Below, one piece after another: positions 24,761 through 33,848 of a stretch of 64,000 nt of DNA (positions within the stretch are counted from its first letter, which is position 1; every line of letters starts with the position of its first letter). The position numbers and the translations under genes are program-made. The notes beneath the pieces are model-generated. The model ran no database searches and was not told the DNA's origin. It worked only from the letters and a program-made list of their open reading frames with translations. The stretch is taken from contig NZ_MJEI01000100.1 in the NCBI RefSeq assembly GCF_002095395.1, forward strand, positions 62,001 through 126,000, in the 5' to 3' direction. The stretch comes from Williamsia sp. 1135 (GTDB taxonomy: Bacteria; Actinomycetota; Actinomycetes; Mycobacteriales; Mycobacteriaceae).

Positions 24761-26175
24761 CTCAGGGCGTCGTCACGTGGTGCGGCGACCGGTGTCCGGA
24801 TCGTCATGGCGAAAGACGCCCCACCACCGGGGGCCTGCGACACCGTGATCGCGCCACCGTGGGCTTTCGCTATCTCGGCGGCGATCGGCAGCCCCAGGCC
24901 CGAACCTGACTGGTGGCGGCCCCGATCGGACTCGTGCCGGTAGAAACGGTCAAATATTTTGGCGCGCAGGTCTTCAGGAACACCGGGTCCATCGTCGATC
25001 ACGCGAATCGTGGCGACGGATTCGTCCCACCCCATCTCGATGGTGATGCTCGAAGACGCGTGATGTGCTGCATTGTCGGTGAGGTTGCGGATCGCCCTGG
25101 TCAGTTTGCCCGAATCGCCGATGACCCGGACCGGGGACACCCTCGCGACCACCTTTGCCGCACCCAAGGAGCGCAGGCGTTTGACCTCGGCACCGACGAT
25201 GTCGTCGAGGTCCACCTCGTCCACCGTGAGCGGGATGCCCCGCTCGTCGGCACGTGCCAACAGCAACAGATCCGCGACCATGGAGCTCATCCGCTGTGCT
25301 TCGGGCAACAAGATGGTGCGCACGGTGTCGACGTCGATGGGGGAGTCGGTGTCGTCCGCGAGGTCGAGGAGACCGACGAGTGTGGTCAGCGGCGAGCGCA
25401 ACTCGTGGGAGGCGTCGCCGACGAACTGCAGCTGGCTCACCCGGCTCGTTTCGAGGCGGTCGAGCATGTCGTTCATCGTGACGGCCAAGGTGGTGAGCTC
25501 GTCGTCGGTCGACGGGACCGGAACCCGGCGACTGAGATCGGAACTCGTGATCGCCGAGACCTGTGTCGTGATGCGTGCGACCGGCTTCAACGCGCGACCG
25601 ACGAAGTAATAGATGCCTGCGCCGGCGATCACGATGATTAGCGGGATCTCGATGGGGAGGATGGCGGCCGTACCCCAGAGTCCGGAGAAATAGGGTTGCG
25701 TCGACACCGCGGTGATGACGTTGTAGTCGATGCCGTCGAACCTGGCCCCGGTGATCTGGCCGCAGTAGGTACCCGAGCGTCCGGGGAGTTCGACGCCATC
25801 GACGCGTTCGGTGTTCCACCAACCGGGTCTGATATCGGAGACGGCGACGGTGTCGGATCCGGGCGAGCTGAAGAGCACGACGCCGTTGTCGTCCACGATC
25901 TGGATGACGTCAATACCCGTTGTGGGCCGCAGGAGTTCGGAATCGATGCTGTTGATGCCGCCCTCGTTGATCTGGTGGGCGATCTCGTACGAACGGGTTC
26001 CGGTCGATCTGTACATCTGCGAATCCTGGTGGCGGTGCAGCATGTACAGCATGATCACCGCCCCTGCCACCATTCCCAGGGCCACGATGATGGTCGCCAC
26101 GATGGTCGAGCGCACGCGCACGCCCTGGCTGCGGCGGAACATCGCGTGAAAACCGTATGTCCTGTTGGCGAACAC
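24739..26175 (-). CDS. Sensor histidine kinase with HAMP domain
   Basis: 478 residues from the GTG at 26175 (ATG at 26142 is an alternative). Two membrane segments flank a ~120-residue extracytosolic sensor; a HAMP follows (GRALKPVARITTQVSAITSSD quoted in part: RALKPVARITTQVSA). The H box is VGDASHELRSPLTTL, the N box NLTDNAAHHAS, and the G boxes DDGPGVP and GSGLGLPI. The sensor ligand is unknown. It converges on the response regulator gene and overlaps its reconstructed end by 22 bp, so the probable partners are not co-transcribed, an unusual layout for a two-component pair. Confidence 0.9.
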   Translation of the reverse strand: MFANRTYGFHAMFRRSQGVRVRSTIVATIIVALGMVAGAVIMLYMLHRHQDSQMYRSTGTRSYEIAHQINEGGINSIDSELLRPTTGIDVIQIVDDNGVVLFSSPGSDTVAVSDIRPGWWNTERVDGVELPGRSGTYCGQITGARFDGIDYNVITAVSTQPYFSGLWGTAAILPIEIPLIIVIAGAGIYYFVGRALKPVARITTQVSAITSSDLSRRVPVPSTDDELTTLAVTMNDMLDRLETSRVSQLQFVGDASHELRSPLTTLVGLLDLADDTDSPIDVDTVRTILLPEAQRMSSMVADLLLLARADERGIPLTVDEVDLDDIVGAEVKRLRSLGAAKVVARVSPVRVIGDSGKLTRAIRNLTDNAAHHASSSITIEMGWDESVATIRVIDDGPGVPEDLRAKIFDRFYRHESDRGRHQSGSGLGLPIAAEIAKAHGGAITVSQAPGGGASFAMTIRTPVAAPRDDALSYSSTRQ

Positions 26176-26323
26176 CTGGAGGGACTCCTAGCTGGGGGCT
26201 GTCGCTCGATGGCATGTCCGTGGTCGGCTCGTGACCAGCGCAGTCTCTCAGCGGGCTTTCAGCGGGGCGCTCGCTCTGTGCTCGGCCGTGCGTGAACGCG
26301 CATGAAGGCCGGGCGAACGGGGG

Positions 26324-27001
26324 TCAGCCGGTCGGCGAGACCGAACCCGAGGGGGCGCCTGACGTCGGGGCTGGTGAACCATCTGACCAGACGACCGGTG
26401 CGGACTTGTAGTCGAACTGCTCCTCACCGGTGTCTGCCCAGTAGATGACCCGGGTCAGCTGTGTATCCGGATCTGCCAGTGTCACAAGGCAGGTGGCGTA
26501 CGACTGACCCTTGGCGAGGGTCTCCGGTGGCGGGGTGGCCAGGCAACCCGCGACATTGTCGGGCGGGGTGAGGGTGAGTGCCGGCGTCACGCCGTCGGCG
26601 CTGCCCGCGAATCCTGCGATCGACAGCGTGTTGCGCTGCCGGTCGACGGCCTGCGTGACGGTGAGATGGATGAAGAAAGGGCTGCCGCCGTGGGTGAACG
26701 AGTCGGGTAGGGCTCCGTCAGCGGCCGGTTCGATCCCGGTCACCGTGAAGCCCGATAGTTGCTGGTCAGGCCGGAAGGTGTGCGAGGGCAGCAGAGCCGT
26801 GTCCGACCACAACAGCGCCTCGCCGGGTTCGGTCAACGCGAGAGGTCCGGCCGGGAGGGTGACGTTCGCCGAGGTCGGCACCGCCACGCTGGGGGTCGTC
26901 GAGGTGGGTTCGTCCGAGCCGCCACCGCTCGAACACGCGACCAGGGTCGTCAACAGCGCCGCCGCAACCACGGCAGATGCCACGCCATTTCGCACAGTCA
27001 T
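26324..27001 (-). CDS. Putative lipoprotein
   Basis: 225 residues from the ATG at 27001: signal peptide VRNGVASAVVAAALLTTLVAC with lipobox LVAC, then a Ser/Gly/Thr/Pro linker and a secreted domain rich in strands. The mature part has two Cys (VAGCLAT and YATCLV) that could form a disulfide. The C-terminus is low-complexity Pro/Ser/Gly. No family recognised. It is divergent from the next gene, with about 50 bp between starts. Confidence 0.75.
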   Translation of the reverse strand: MTVRNGVASAVVAAALLTTLVACSSGGGSDEPTSTTPSVAVPTSANVTLPAGPLALTEPGEALLWSDTALLPSHTFRPDQQLSGFTVTGIEPAADGALPDSFTHGGSPFFIHLTVTQAVDRQRNTLSIAGFAGSADGVTPALTLTPPDNVAGCLATPPPETLAKGQSYATCLVTLADPDTQLTRVIYWADTGEEQFDYKSAPVVWSDGSPAPTSGAPSGSVSPTG

Positions 27002-27053
27002 CTGGTGATCGTATGTGGTCAACGCCGTTCCGGGGCGACGTAGGGTGTGCACC

Positions 27054-27587
27054 ATGGGAAATCAACAGGACGAGGTGTACGGGCGCGGGGCGTTCCAGCT
27101 CTACGGCAGCGAACTGCAGGTGAAGATCAGCGACCTGCTGGCCGACGTCTTCGGCCGCGACGACATCACCTGCTGGGCCGGCGACTGGCGCGGAATCCTG
27201 TACTTCACCCTCGATGACGAGGAAGGTGTCGATCCGCAGCAGATCTTCGGTTTCGACCCCTCCACGGGCGACAGCGGCGAGCTCGCGACCCTGCCCGAAC
27301 TGATGGCGGCCATCGACCGCCGCGACATCACCGACGCGGTCGACGGGGCCGGGTTCGCGAGGTGGCTGGTCGACACCGGAAACACCGAACTGGAGGTGGC
27401 GACCTGCGCGCCGACAGTCGAACTCGAGTTCATCGGCGGCTCGCCGGATGAACGGGTCACCGAACCGCGGGACGTCGTCACCCACGTGGCGCTGGCTGCC
27501 GTGATCATGGGTCGACTGCAAGCCCTCGATGTCCGGCCCGGGGACCCGATCCCCGAGGAGCTGTTCGATCAATCGCGCTGGGAATGA
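27054..27587 (+). CDS. Hypothetical protein
   Basis: 177 residues, acidic and cytosolic. The central part (WAGDWRGILYFTLDDEEGVD, then QIFGFDPSTGDSGELATLPEL) vaguely resembles DUF1851/SMI1-KNR4-like knob proteins, but I cannot confirm a family. The ATG at 27054 is preceded by a plain TAGGG. It ends 3 bp from the stop of the convergent MscS gene. No toxin-like neighbour is present that would make it an immunity protein. Confidence 0.65.
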   Translation: MGNQQDEVYGRGAFQLYGSELQVKISDLLADVFGRDDITCWAGDWRGILYFTLDDEEGVDPQQIFGFDPSTGDSGELATLPELMAAIDRRDITDAVDGAGFARWLVDTGNTELEVATCAPTVELEFIGGSPDERVTEPRDVVTHVALAAVIMGRLQALDVRPGDPIPEELFDQSRWE

Positions 27588-27590
27588 AGA

Positions 27591-28547
27591 CTATTCGTTC
27601 CCCTGGCCGACCTTGACCAGCGTCGACGGACCCATCTCGCGTCCCGTTGGGTACGGCATCGGAATGCCGTTCGTCTCGTAGGCCTCCAGGATCTGCTTAC
27701 GGATGCGACGCTGCAGAGCCCACTGGGCGTTGGGGCGGGTCTTGATGAGGATCCGCAGCGTGACCATGTCGGCCGAGATTTCCTGCACGCCCAGCATTTC
27801 AGGGGCGCCGAGCACATCCTTGGCGACGGCGTCGTCGGCCACTGCGTCCTGCGCGGCCTCGAGCGCCACCCTTTGCGCCCGCTCGAGATCCACGTTGTGC
27901 GCCACGGGGACCTCGATCCGGGCCACCGCGTAGTCCTGACTCATGTTGCCGACCCGGATGATCTCGCCGTTGCGGACGTACCAGAGGGTGCCGTCGATGT
28001 CCCGCACGGTGGTCACGCGCAGGCCGACTGTCTCGACCTCGCCGACCGCCTCACCGAGATCGACGATGTCGCCGACACCGTATTGGTCCTCGAGCAACAT
28101 GAACACACCGGAGACGAAGTCTTTCACCAGATTCTGTGCACCGAAACCGATCGCCAGACCGACGAGGCCCGCCGATGCGAGGAACGGGGCAATGTTGACC
28201 TGCAACACACTCAGGCAGGTCAGGACGACCCAGACGAGGATCAGGATCGATGCCGTGGACTTGAGCACCGAGCCGATGGTCTCGGCACGTTGCTGCCGAC
28301 GTTCGATGACCTGCGGATCCCGTAGTGCCTTGGGGCTGCGGTCACGCAGGTGACGGAGCAACGCCGGCTTCCTGCCGTCCTCACCCGATCCCGCGGGTGG
28401 CCGCCTGGTCGCCCGGTTGATCACCCGATGAGCGACATACCGGGCGATCAGTCCGACGGCGACGTAGATCACAATTCTGATCGGGTTCTCGACGAGCCAA
28501 AGACGGTTGGTATCAGTCCATTCGAACGCGACTGCGGTAACACTCAT
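27591..28547 (-). CDS. Small-conductance mechanosensitive channel family protein (MscS)
   Basis: 318 residues with three or four membrane segments. The pore helix block SAGLVGLAIGFGAQNLVKDF is the family signature, followed by FMLLEDQYGVGDIV and a beta domain (TVRDIDGTLWYVRNGEI, NMSQDYAVARIEVPVA). The channel opens on membrane tension and releases solutes after osmotic downshock. It is of typical length for the short actinobacterial class. Convergent with the hypothetical gene to its left. Confidence 0.9.
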   Translation of the reverse strand: MSVTAVAFEWTDTNRLWLVENPIRIVIYVAVGLIARYVAHRVINRATRRPPAGSGEDGRKPALLRHLRDRSPKALRDPQVIERRQQRAETIGSVLKSTASILILVWVVLTCLSVLQVNIAPFLASAGLVGLAIGFGAQNLVKDFVSGVFMLLEDQYGVGDIVDLGEAVGEVETVGLRVTTVRDIDGTLWYVRNGEIIRVGNMSQDYAVARIEVPVAHNVDLERAQRVALEAAQDAVADDAVAKDVLGAPEMLGVQEISADMVTLRILIKTRPNAQWALQRRIRKQILEAYETNGIPMPYPTGREMGPSTLVKVGQGNE

Positions 28548-28598
28548 GGCCCCGACGTTACGGATTTGTTGTCGTCTGTCCAGCCGCGGTGATCTCGT

Positions 28599-29921
28599 TC
28601 ACCAATGTTCGGCGGTCAGATCCCAATGTCCGAGAACCTTGTTGATCAGTTCGCGAAGGTCTGCGCCATGTGCAACGGTAGGGTCCGGCACGCCGATACA
28701 GATGGTCACATCGCCGCCCGCCGTGGCGGCCCATCCCGAGACCGAGCACCGGGTCTGTGTGCTCCTCGAGGCGCTCAGATGGGGATGCACCGACCGTGCG
28801 GCGATGGCCCGGCCCCGATGTCCGGAGAGCATGGTGAGCAATCCATCCAGATCGCCCATGTTGGATGCCAGACCGTCTCGCGATCCAGGATCGGGAACGA
28901 GCGCATGCGCGGCGCGATGGCCGATCACCCCGAGCACCTCTTCGGGCATGCCTGCCGGCGGCCCCATCCCTCGGCCGGCTCCCGCTTCCGTGAACGCGGC
29001 GCGTGCTCGGTCGCGCAACAGCGGCAGATCGCGGCATTCGTCGATCGACGCGACATCGATGGACGCGGCGGCGATCGTGTTCGCGCCCTCACCGCCCTGC
29101 GACACCGGCACCGCCAGTTGTGCGGGTCCCGATCCGCGGATCTGCAGGACGAGCTCACCGATGAGCGCGGTGAACAACGTATTCGTGGTACCGCCGTGGC
29201 GCCGGGCCGAGGCGTTCCAGGTGGCGGCGTCGACGGAGAAGATTGCCGTCGGCTCTCGCCACTCCGCAGAGCCAGGGGGTTTCGGTGTCCGTGGTAATGC
29301 CGGCCGGCGGGCGGCGGCGAACAGTTCGGCGCGATGCGCCGGGTCGCGCACCCCCCGGGCAATACTGCGGGCCACACCGCCGACGGCGATCCGCAGCTGG
29401 GACAGAGCATCTCGTGCATCATCGCCCAGGGTCGGCAGTCCTGGGGCCGGCATGGCGGCGCCGGCCTCGTCCACGGCCAGCGCCGCGGCGCGGATCAAGG
29501 ATTCTGCGTCGGCCACCACGTGCGAGCACAGCAGTGACACAACCGAGCCGCCCGTTTCCAGGCGCGCCAGCGACAGCTCCCACACCGGTCCGTGAGTGAT
29601 GTCCAGGTCGATGTCACCGCGGGCATCAGCCCACGCAGTGATGGTCCCCGGAGCCAGCGGTTCGGGTTCGACGTACACGGGATTCAGGGCAGCGCCTCCG
29701 GCAAAATGGTTGCGGGCCGGCCAGATTCGCCGCCGGACCACTCTCCTGGTCAAGGGTCCGGCAGCTAGGGTGCGGTGGGGCAGCTCCAGATCGGCCGCGG
29801 TCAACGTGGCATCGAACCGCCAGAGTCCCTGCATGGCAATGCCGATGCCCATCCCATGGTGGGTCCGCCAGAAGATGTCGTCCGCGACACCCAGGCGGCT
29901 GACCCCGGCGGCAGAACTCAC
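28599..29921 (-). CDS. Condensation-domain/WES-DGAT-like acyltransferase superfamily protein
   Basis: 440 residues from a GTG overlapping the pgi stop (GTGA). The N-terminal part runs like condensation, PapA and wax-ester-synthase acyltransferases, with [14 protein letters not shown] at the position of HHxxxDG. The second His and the Gly are replaced (SHVVADA), so catalysis may be weakened. The second half contains [14 protein letters not shown] and a late [11 protein letters not shown] strand typical of the fold. Substrates could be acyl-CoA and an alcohol or polyketide. The coupling with pgi is structural rather than a functional argument. Confidence 0.6.
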   Translation of the reverse strand: MSSAAGVSRLGVADDIFWRTHHGMGIGIAMQGLWRFDATLTAADLELPHRTLAAGPLTRRVVRRRIWPARNHFAGGAALNPVYVEPEPLAPGTITAWADARGDIDLDITHGPVWELSLARLETGGSVVSLLCSHVVADAESLIRAAALAVDEAGAAMPAPGLPTLGDDARDALSQLRIAVGGVARSIARGVRDPAHRAELFAAARRPALPRTPKPPGSAEWREPTAIFSVDAATWNASARRHGGTTNTLFTALIGELVLQIRGSGPAQLAVPVSQGGEGANTIAAASIDVASIDECRDLPLLRDRARAAFTEAGAGRGMGPPAGMPEEVLGVIGHRAAHALVPDPGSRDGLASNMGDLDGLLTMLSGHRGRAIAARSVHPHLSASRSTQTRCSVSGWAATAGGDVTICIGVPDPTVAHGADLRELINKVLGHWDLTAEHW

Positions 29922-31600
29922 GCGCTGCGGCCCCGGTGCGTCCGGTACCAGCGCACCAGCGAGTCGGTGGACGAGTCATCGTGCGCCTCGGGCGATTCGT
30001 CCTCGGTGATCACCTTGAGGAGCTCGGACGCCTGCTTCTTGCCGAGCTCTACGCCCCATTGGTCGAAGCTGTTGATGCCCCAGACCGCGCCTTCGACGAA
30101 CACCTGATGCTCGTAGAGCGCGATCAACTGACCCACCACCGACGGGGTCAGTTTCGGTGTCAGGATCGAGGTCGACGGCCGGTTTCCCGGCATCACCTTG
30201 TGCGCGACCACATGTGGGTCGACACCTTCGGCTGCGACCTCGTCGGCGGTCTTGCCGAATGCCAGCACCTTGGTCTGGGCGAAGAAGTTGCTCATCAACA
30301 GGTCATGCATGCTGCCGGTGCCATCGGCCGTGGGGAGGTCATCGGTGGGTTCGGCGAACCCGATGAAGTCGGCGGGAACCATTCGGGTGCCCTGGTGCAG
30401 CAGCTGATAAAACGCGTGCTGGCCGTTGGTGCCGGGTTCGCCCCAGAAGATCTCACCGGTGTCGGTGGTGACGTGATGGCCGTGGGTGTCGACGGATTTG
30501 CCGTTCGACTCCATGGTGAGCTGCTGCAGATACGCGGCGAACCGGGACAGGTCATTGGAATAGGGGAGCACCACGCGGGACGCGGTGTCCCAGAAGTTCG
30601 AGTACCAGAGGCCGATCAGGCCGAGGATCACCGGTGCGTTCTGATGCAGCGGCGCGGTGCGGAAATGCCGGTCGACGATGTTGAATCCGTCGAGGAAGTC
30701 GGCGAAGGCTTCTTTTCCGATGGCGGCCATCACCGACAGGCCGATCGCGGAATCCACCGAGTAGCGGCCGCCGACCCAGTCCCAGAAGCCGAACATGTTG
30801 GCGGTGTCGATGCCGAATGCCGACACCTTTTCGGCGTTGGTGCTCACGGCGACAAAGTGTTTCGCGACGGCGTCGTCGCCGGCGTCCAGCTTGTCGAGTA
30901 GCCACCTGCGTGCAGCCGAGGCGTTGGTCAGCGTCTCCAGCGTGGTGAATGTCTTCGACGCGATGACGAACAGCGTCGTCTCGGCGTCGAGGTCGGCGAG
31001 GGTGGAGACGAGGTCGGCGGGGTCGACGTTGGAGACGAAGCGACAGCGGATGTCGGTGTCGGCGTAGTGCCGCAGGGCCTGGTAGACCATCACCGGCCCG
31101 AGGTCGGAACCGCCGATACCGATGTTCACGACGGTCTTGATCGACTTGCCGGTGTGGCCCTTCCATTCGCCGGACCGGAGCTTGTCGGTGAACGCGCCCA
31201 TCGCGTCGAGGACCTCGTGCACGTCGTGCACCACGTCCTGGCCGTCGACCTTCAACGTCGCGTCGCGGGGCAGCCGCAGCGCGGTGTGCAGCACTGCACG
31301 ATCCTCGGAGGTGTTGATGTGCTCGCCCCAGAACATGGCGTCGCGCTTCTCGGCGAGGCCGACCTCGCGTGCCAGGCCCAGCAGCAGCTCGATGGTCTCG
31401 CGCAGGACCCGGTGCTTGGAGTAGTCGATATGGAGGTCGCCGACGTCGATCGTGAGTTCGGCCCCCCGCTTGGGGTCGACCGCGAAGATCTCGCGAAGGT
31501 GCATCGCGTAGACGTGCGGTTGGTGTGCGGACAGTTCCTGCCAGGCGTGGGAGCCGGTGAGGTCGAACTCCCGGGTTGACTCGCTCGGACCGCTGCTCAT
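29918..31600 (-). CDS. pgi: Glucose-6-phosphate isomerase
   Basis: 560 residues. It interconverts glucose-6-phosphate and fructose-6-phosphate. Signatures are [33 protein letters not shown] for phosphate binding, the catalytic Glu/His in [18 protein letters not shown], and the C-terminal Lys in [12 protein letters not shown]. Start 31600 is chosen: AAGGGG lies 9-14 nt upstream, whereas 31618 and 31660 have no comparable site. Syntenic with Rv0946c. The stop overlaps the start of the acyltransferase-like gene. Confidence 0.95.
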   Translation of the reverse strand: MSSGPSESTREFDLTGSHAWQELSAHQPHVYAMHLREIFAVDPKRGAELTIDVGDLHIDYSKHRVLRETIELLLGLAREVGLAEKRDAMFWGEHINTSEDRAVLHTALRLPRDATLKVDGQDVVHDVHEVLDAMGAFTDKLRSGEWKGHTGKSIKTVVNIGIGGSDLGPVMVYQALRHYADTDIRCRFVSNVDPADLVSTLADLDAETTLFVIASKTFTTLETLTNASAARRWLLDKLDAGDDAVAKHFVAVSTNAEKVSAFGIDTANMFGFWDWVGGRYSVDSAIGLSVMAAIGKEAFADFLDGFNIVDRHFRTAPLHQNAPVILGLIGLWYSNFWDTASRVVLPYSNDLSRFAAYLQQLTMESNGKSVDTHGHHVTTDTGEIFWGEPGTNGQHAFYQLLHQGTRMVPADFIGFAEPTDDLPTADGTGSMHDLLMSNFFAQTKVLAFGKTADEVAAEGVDPHVVAHKVMPGNRPSTSILTPKLTPSVVGQLIALYEHQVFVEGAVWGINSFDQWGVELGKKQASELLKVITEDESPEAHDDSSTDSLVRWYRTHRGRSA

Positions 31601-31622
31601 GTCGACAGACCCCTTCATCGGT

Positions 31623-31642
31623 TGCAGATTGCCAAATCTGCA
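31623..31642. promoter_or_regulatory. Perfect 20-bp inverted repeat upstream of pgi
   Basis: TGCAGATT-GCCA-AATCTGCA lies 23 bp upstream of the preferred pgi start. Arms of 8 bp pair perfectly around 4 bp. The position suits an operator or a 5'-UTR hairpin; the protein that might bind it is unknown. Confidence 0.45.
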
Positions 31643-31735
31643 CTTGGTGACCTTGAGCATCAGCCTAGTCAGGCTTGGGGTCGTACTCGCACCCGAGCGA
31701 CATAACCGGTAGAACGACTTTCGTGTTTCGTGTCC

Positions 31736-32605
31736 TCAGGCGGCGAGTGCGTGTCCGGTCGCAGGCACCCGGCCGACCCGGACCGCGCCCGAGTCTGCGG
31801 TGTCGATACGAGCGGTGAGGCCCTGGGCGGCGAGCCACCGGGCCGCACCGGCCGGGTCGACGTGAGATCTGAGGCCGGCCGACTGCGCCAGGGCAGCTGA
31901 TTCGGCCACGACACTCACGCAGTCGAGGAAGCTCTGCGGCCGGAGGTCATCGGGTGCCACCGGCAAGCTACAGTAGTCCGCCGCTGCGACCTGGGCGACG
32001 GCCAGACCTGCGCCGAGCGGGTGCTCCATCCCGAGGGCTCCGCAATCCCAGCCACCCGTGGGCGCGGCACCCGCGGTCGCGGCGAGGTTGCCGACCCGGA
32101 CCATCACTCCGCAGCCCAGTTGCTCGGCAAGGTGAGCGCTGGCCTGATCGGCCAGCAGTGCCCGGGCGGTGGATAGCAGTTCGAGCCGGACCTCGTTCGG
32201 CACGGTCACCGTTCCGCGACCGATCTGCACGCGATGCCACACGGGTATCGGAGAGCTGACTGCCGACGTCATGCCGGCTGCCGAGGCGGAGAAGGTCACA
32301 CCCGGCAGATAGCGGTAGTCTGGAGTGTCCGAGCGCCGCACGGCCCGCGTCGCACCATCGGTGAGGTCGTCGAAGAAGAGCGCCTCGATGATGAGCTGGT
32401 CGAGGAGCGAGGACACCATCACCGGCTGCCCCTCGGCGAGGTCGAGTGCGAACACCTCGGCGGATGGCCGGGCGCGGTTCACGGTGCGGTCGAGTCGCTC
32501 GGCCAGCGCGCTCACGTGGTCGACTGCACGGTCATGGTGCTCGGACGCGGTGACCGACACCGCAATATCGGTGTCGAGACCGAAAAGCGCAGCAGTGGCG
32601 ATCAT
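31736..32605 (-). CDS. ApbE-superfamily protein with lost catalytic motifs
   Basis: 289 residues. The order of blocks follows ApbE: GLDTDIAVSVT at the N-terminus, LDRTVNRARPSAEVFALD (compare the RFRPDS helix), PVMVSSLLDQLIIEAL, DDLTDGATRAVRR, then NEVRLELLSTARALLADQAS at the place of the catalytic IDVGASGKGFAVD block, and GVMVRVGNLAATAGAAPTGGW in place of NGSGDIRAG. The invariant D-x-G-x-x-x-K-G residues and the HIVDPR segment are absent, so it should not transfer FMN. It may bind flavin or partner another protein. AAGAGG precedes the ATG. Its upstream neighbour is the calcium-repeat protein. Confidence 0.7.
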   Translation of the reverse strand: MIATAALFGLDTDIAVSVTASEHHDRAVDHVSALAERLDRTVNRARPSAEVFALDLAEGQPVMVSSLLDQLIIEALFFDDLTDGATRAVRRSDTPDYRYLPGVTFSASAAGMTSAVSSPIPVWHRVQIGRGTVTVPNEVRLELLSTARALLADQASAHLAEQLGCGVMVRVGNLAATAGAAPTGGWDCGALGMEHPLGAGLAVAQVAAADYCSLPVAPDDLRPQSFLDCVSVVAESAALAQSAGLRSHVDPAGAARWLAAQGLTARIDTADSGAVRVGRVPATGHALAA

Positions 32606-32716
32606 CGTCGTACCTCTTCATCTGGGTTGTTTCTTCTCCTGGTGGTGTCCATGGTGAGCGTCGAACCTGGTAAGCGGCTGTGAGTAGGGGATGAGCACGC
32701 TGGTGAAATGCACGAA

Positions 32717-32748
32717 ATCCGGGCCACCTCGAGGGAGGTGGCCCGGAT
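32717..32748 (-). terminator. Terminator after the calcium-repeat gene
   Basis: A perfect 14-bp stem (ATCCGGGCCACCTC / GAGGTGGCCCGGAT) with a GAGG loop, 11 bp beyond the stop of the 72-residue gene. It has no long U-tract but is the strongest hairpin in this gap. The rest of the 153-bp gap holds nothing that I recognise except a possible 16-codon leader just before the ApbE-like start. Confidence 0.8.
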
Positions 32749-32758
32749 GCGGTGTGCC

Positions 32759-32977
32759 CTACGCGGAGATCGAGATGTCGTAGACCCCGTCGTAGTCGAC
32801 GTCGGAGACGTACTCGTCGACGTACCCGTCGTAGTCGGTGTCGACCTCGGCCTCGTCGGCGATCCCGTCGGCGTTGGTGTCCCATTCGGTGACGTCGACG
32901 TATCCATCGCCATTCGTGTCGGTGACGATGGTGTCGACGATGCCGTCTGCATTGGTGTCGAAGTACTGGGTCTCCAT
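32759..32977 (-). CDS. Small acidic protein of five 13-residue calcium-loop repeats
   Basis: 72 residues. After six residues the whole chain is five exact 13-residue repeats, each opening with Asp at 7, 20, 33, 46 and 59: DTNADGIVD, DTNGDGYVD, DTNADGIAD, DTDYDGYVD, DVDYDGVYD. DxNxDGxxD is the Ca2+-binding loop of EF-hand, dockerin and thrombospondin type-3 repeats. Seventeen of 72 residues are Asp and there is no signal peptide or Cys. It is probably a cytosolic Ca2+-binding chain, or exported without a visible signal. AAAGAG lies upstream of the ATG. The gene stands between the TetR gene and the ApbE-like gene on the same strand. Not recognised as a named family. Confidence 0.8.
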   Translation of the reverse strand: METQYFDTNADGIVDTIVTDTNGDGYVDVTEWDTNADGIADEAEVDTDYDGYVDEYVSDVDYDGVYDISISA

Positions 32978-33076
32978 GATGTTCTCTTTCTCGCAGAGGT
33001 GGATGATGCTGTCCTGCAGCTTGTTCGCTGCATTGCGGAGATAAGAGATCGGCGGTCGATGAAATGTTCCCGCGAG

Positions 33077-33757
33077 TCAGGCGGGGATGTCGGGCAGCAG
33101 TGCCGCAGTCAGTGTGGTGCGGACCCAGTCCTCGAAGTCGTCGTACGTGAATCCGGCCCGGACGACCAGCTGTTCGTGGGTGTGCGGGCTGGCGATCACC
33201 CACGCGGTGTCGCCTGCCGATTCCGGGGTGAGTTCGGAGCGGAGCTGATCGACAGGAATGTTGCCGATCAGATTTCGGATGGCCATCCGCCTTATCTCCA
33301 TCAGGTTCTGCCAGTCGGTCGCGGCCTCGGGGTCGACCGCGGCGGCCTGCGCGTAGGTCCCGAATCCGACCGCGGCGCGCTCGGTCAAGAGCCGGAACTG
33401 GTGGGTCGCGTGTGCGATCAGCTCTCGTGGGGTCGCGGTAGTCGGATCGAAGGCGTCGAGGATCGCCGCAGGCATGTCGGTCGGGTTGACCGCTCCGGGC
33501 TGCCCGCCCATCAGTTGAGCCTCCAACATCCCGCGCAACAGACCTCGTTTGTTGCCCCACGAGGAGTAGATGCTCTGCACCGAGACGTCGGCGCGCTCGG
33601 CAATCTTCGCGACCGTGGCTGCGGCGTAACCACTTTCGGAAAACACTTCGATTGCTGCCGCCAGGATGCGTCGCCGGGTGTCGGCTCTGGTGACTGCGCC
33701 GGCCTCGCGCTGCCTGCTGGTGCGGCGGGATGCCTTTTTCGGTTCGCTCTTGCTCAT
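33077..33757 (-). CDS. TetR family transcriptional regulator
   Basis: 226 residues. The N-terminal HTH runs RRRILAAAIEVFSESGYAAATVAKIAERADVSV (quoted in two parts: RRRILAAAIEVFSESGYAA, TVAKIAERADVSV), then SIYSSWGNKRGLL. The rest is the variable helical ligand domain. It is divergent from the MFS gene (92 bp between starts), with an inverted repeat in the gap, the classical layout for a repressor of a drug-efflux gene. The ligand is probably a substrate of that transporter. Confidence 0.88.
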   Translation of the reverse strand: MSKSEPKKASRRTSRQREAGAVTRADTRRRILAAAIEVFSESGYAAATVAKIAERADVSVQSIYSSWGNKRGLLRGMLEAQLMGGQPGAVNPTDMPAAILDAFDPTTATPRELIAHATHQFRLLTERAAVGFGTYAQAAAVDPEAATDWQNLMEIRRMAIRNLIGNIPVDQLRSELTPESAGDTAWVIASPHTHEQLVVRAGFTYDDFEDWVRTTLTAALLPDIPA

Positions 33758-33788
33758 GCCGTCCAGTGTATGCCATGCTTTGGAAAGG

Positions 33789-33808
33789 CGTTCTAAATCA
33801 TTGGAACG
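33789..33808. promoter_or_regulatory. Candidate TetR operator
   Basis: CGTTC-(10 bp)-GAACG, extended by AA/TT (CGTTCTAA...TTGGAACG), pairing 14 of 20. It lies between the divergent TetR and MFS genes and is the only inverted repeat there. Confidence 0.6.
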
Positions 33809-33848
33809 ACACTCCGAACCAAGCCGGGTTCACGTCGAAGGATCAGTC

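Noticed and set aside
27054-27587. Immunity-type DUF1851 protein
   Set aside because: The resemblance is weak and no toxin gene is adjacent; left as hypothetical.
32602-32652. 16-codon leader peptide ending in an ATGA overlap with the ApbE-like gene
   Set aside because: It has only a weak RBS of its own, and the nearby AAGAGG serves the main gene. Kept as a remark only.
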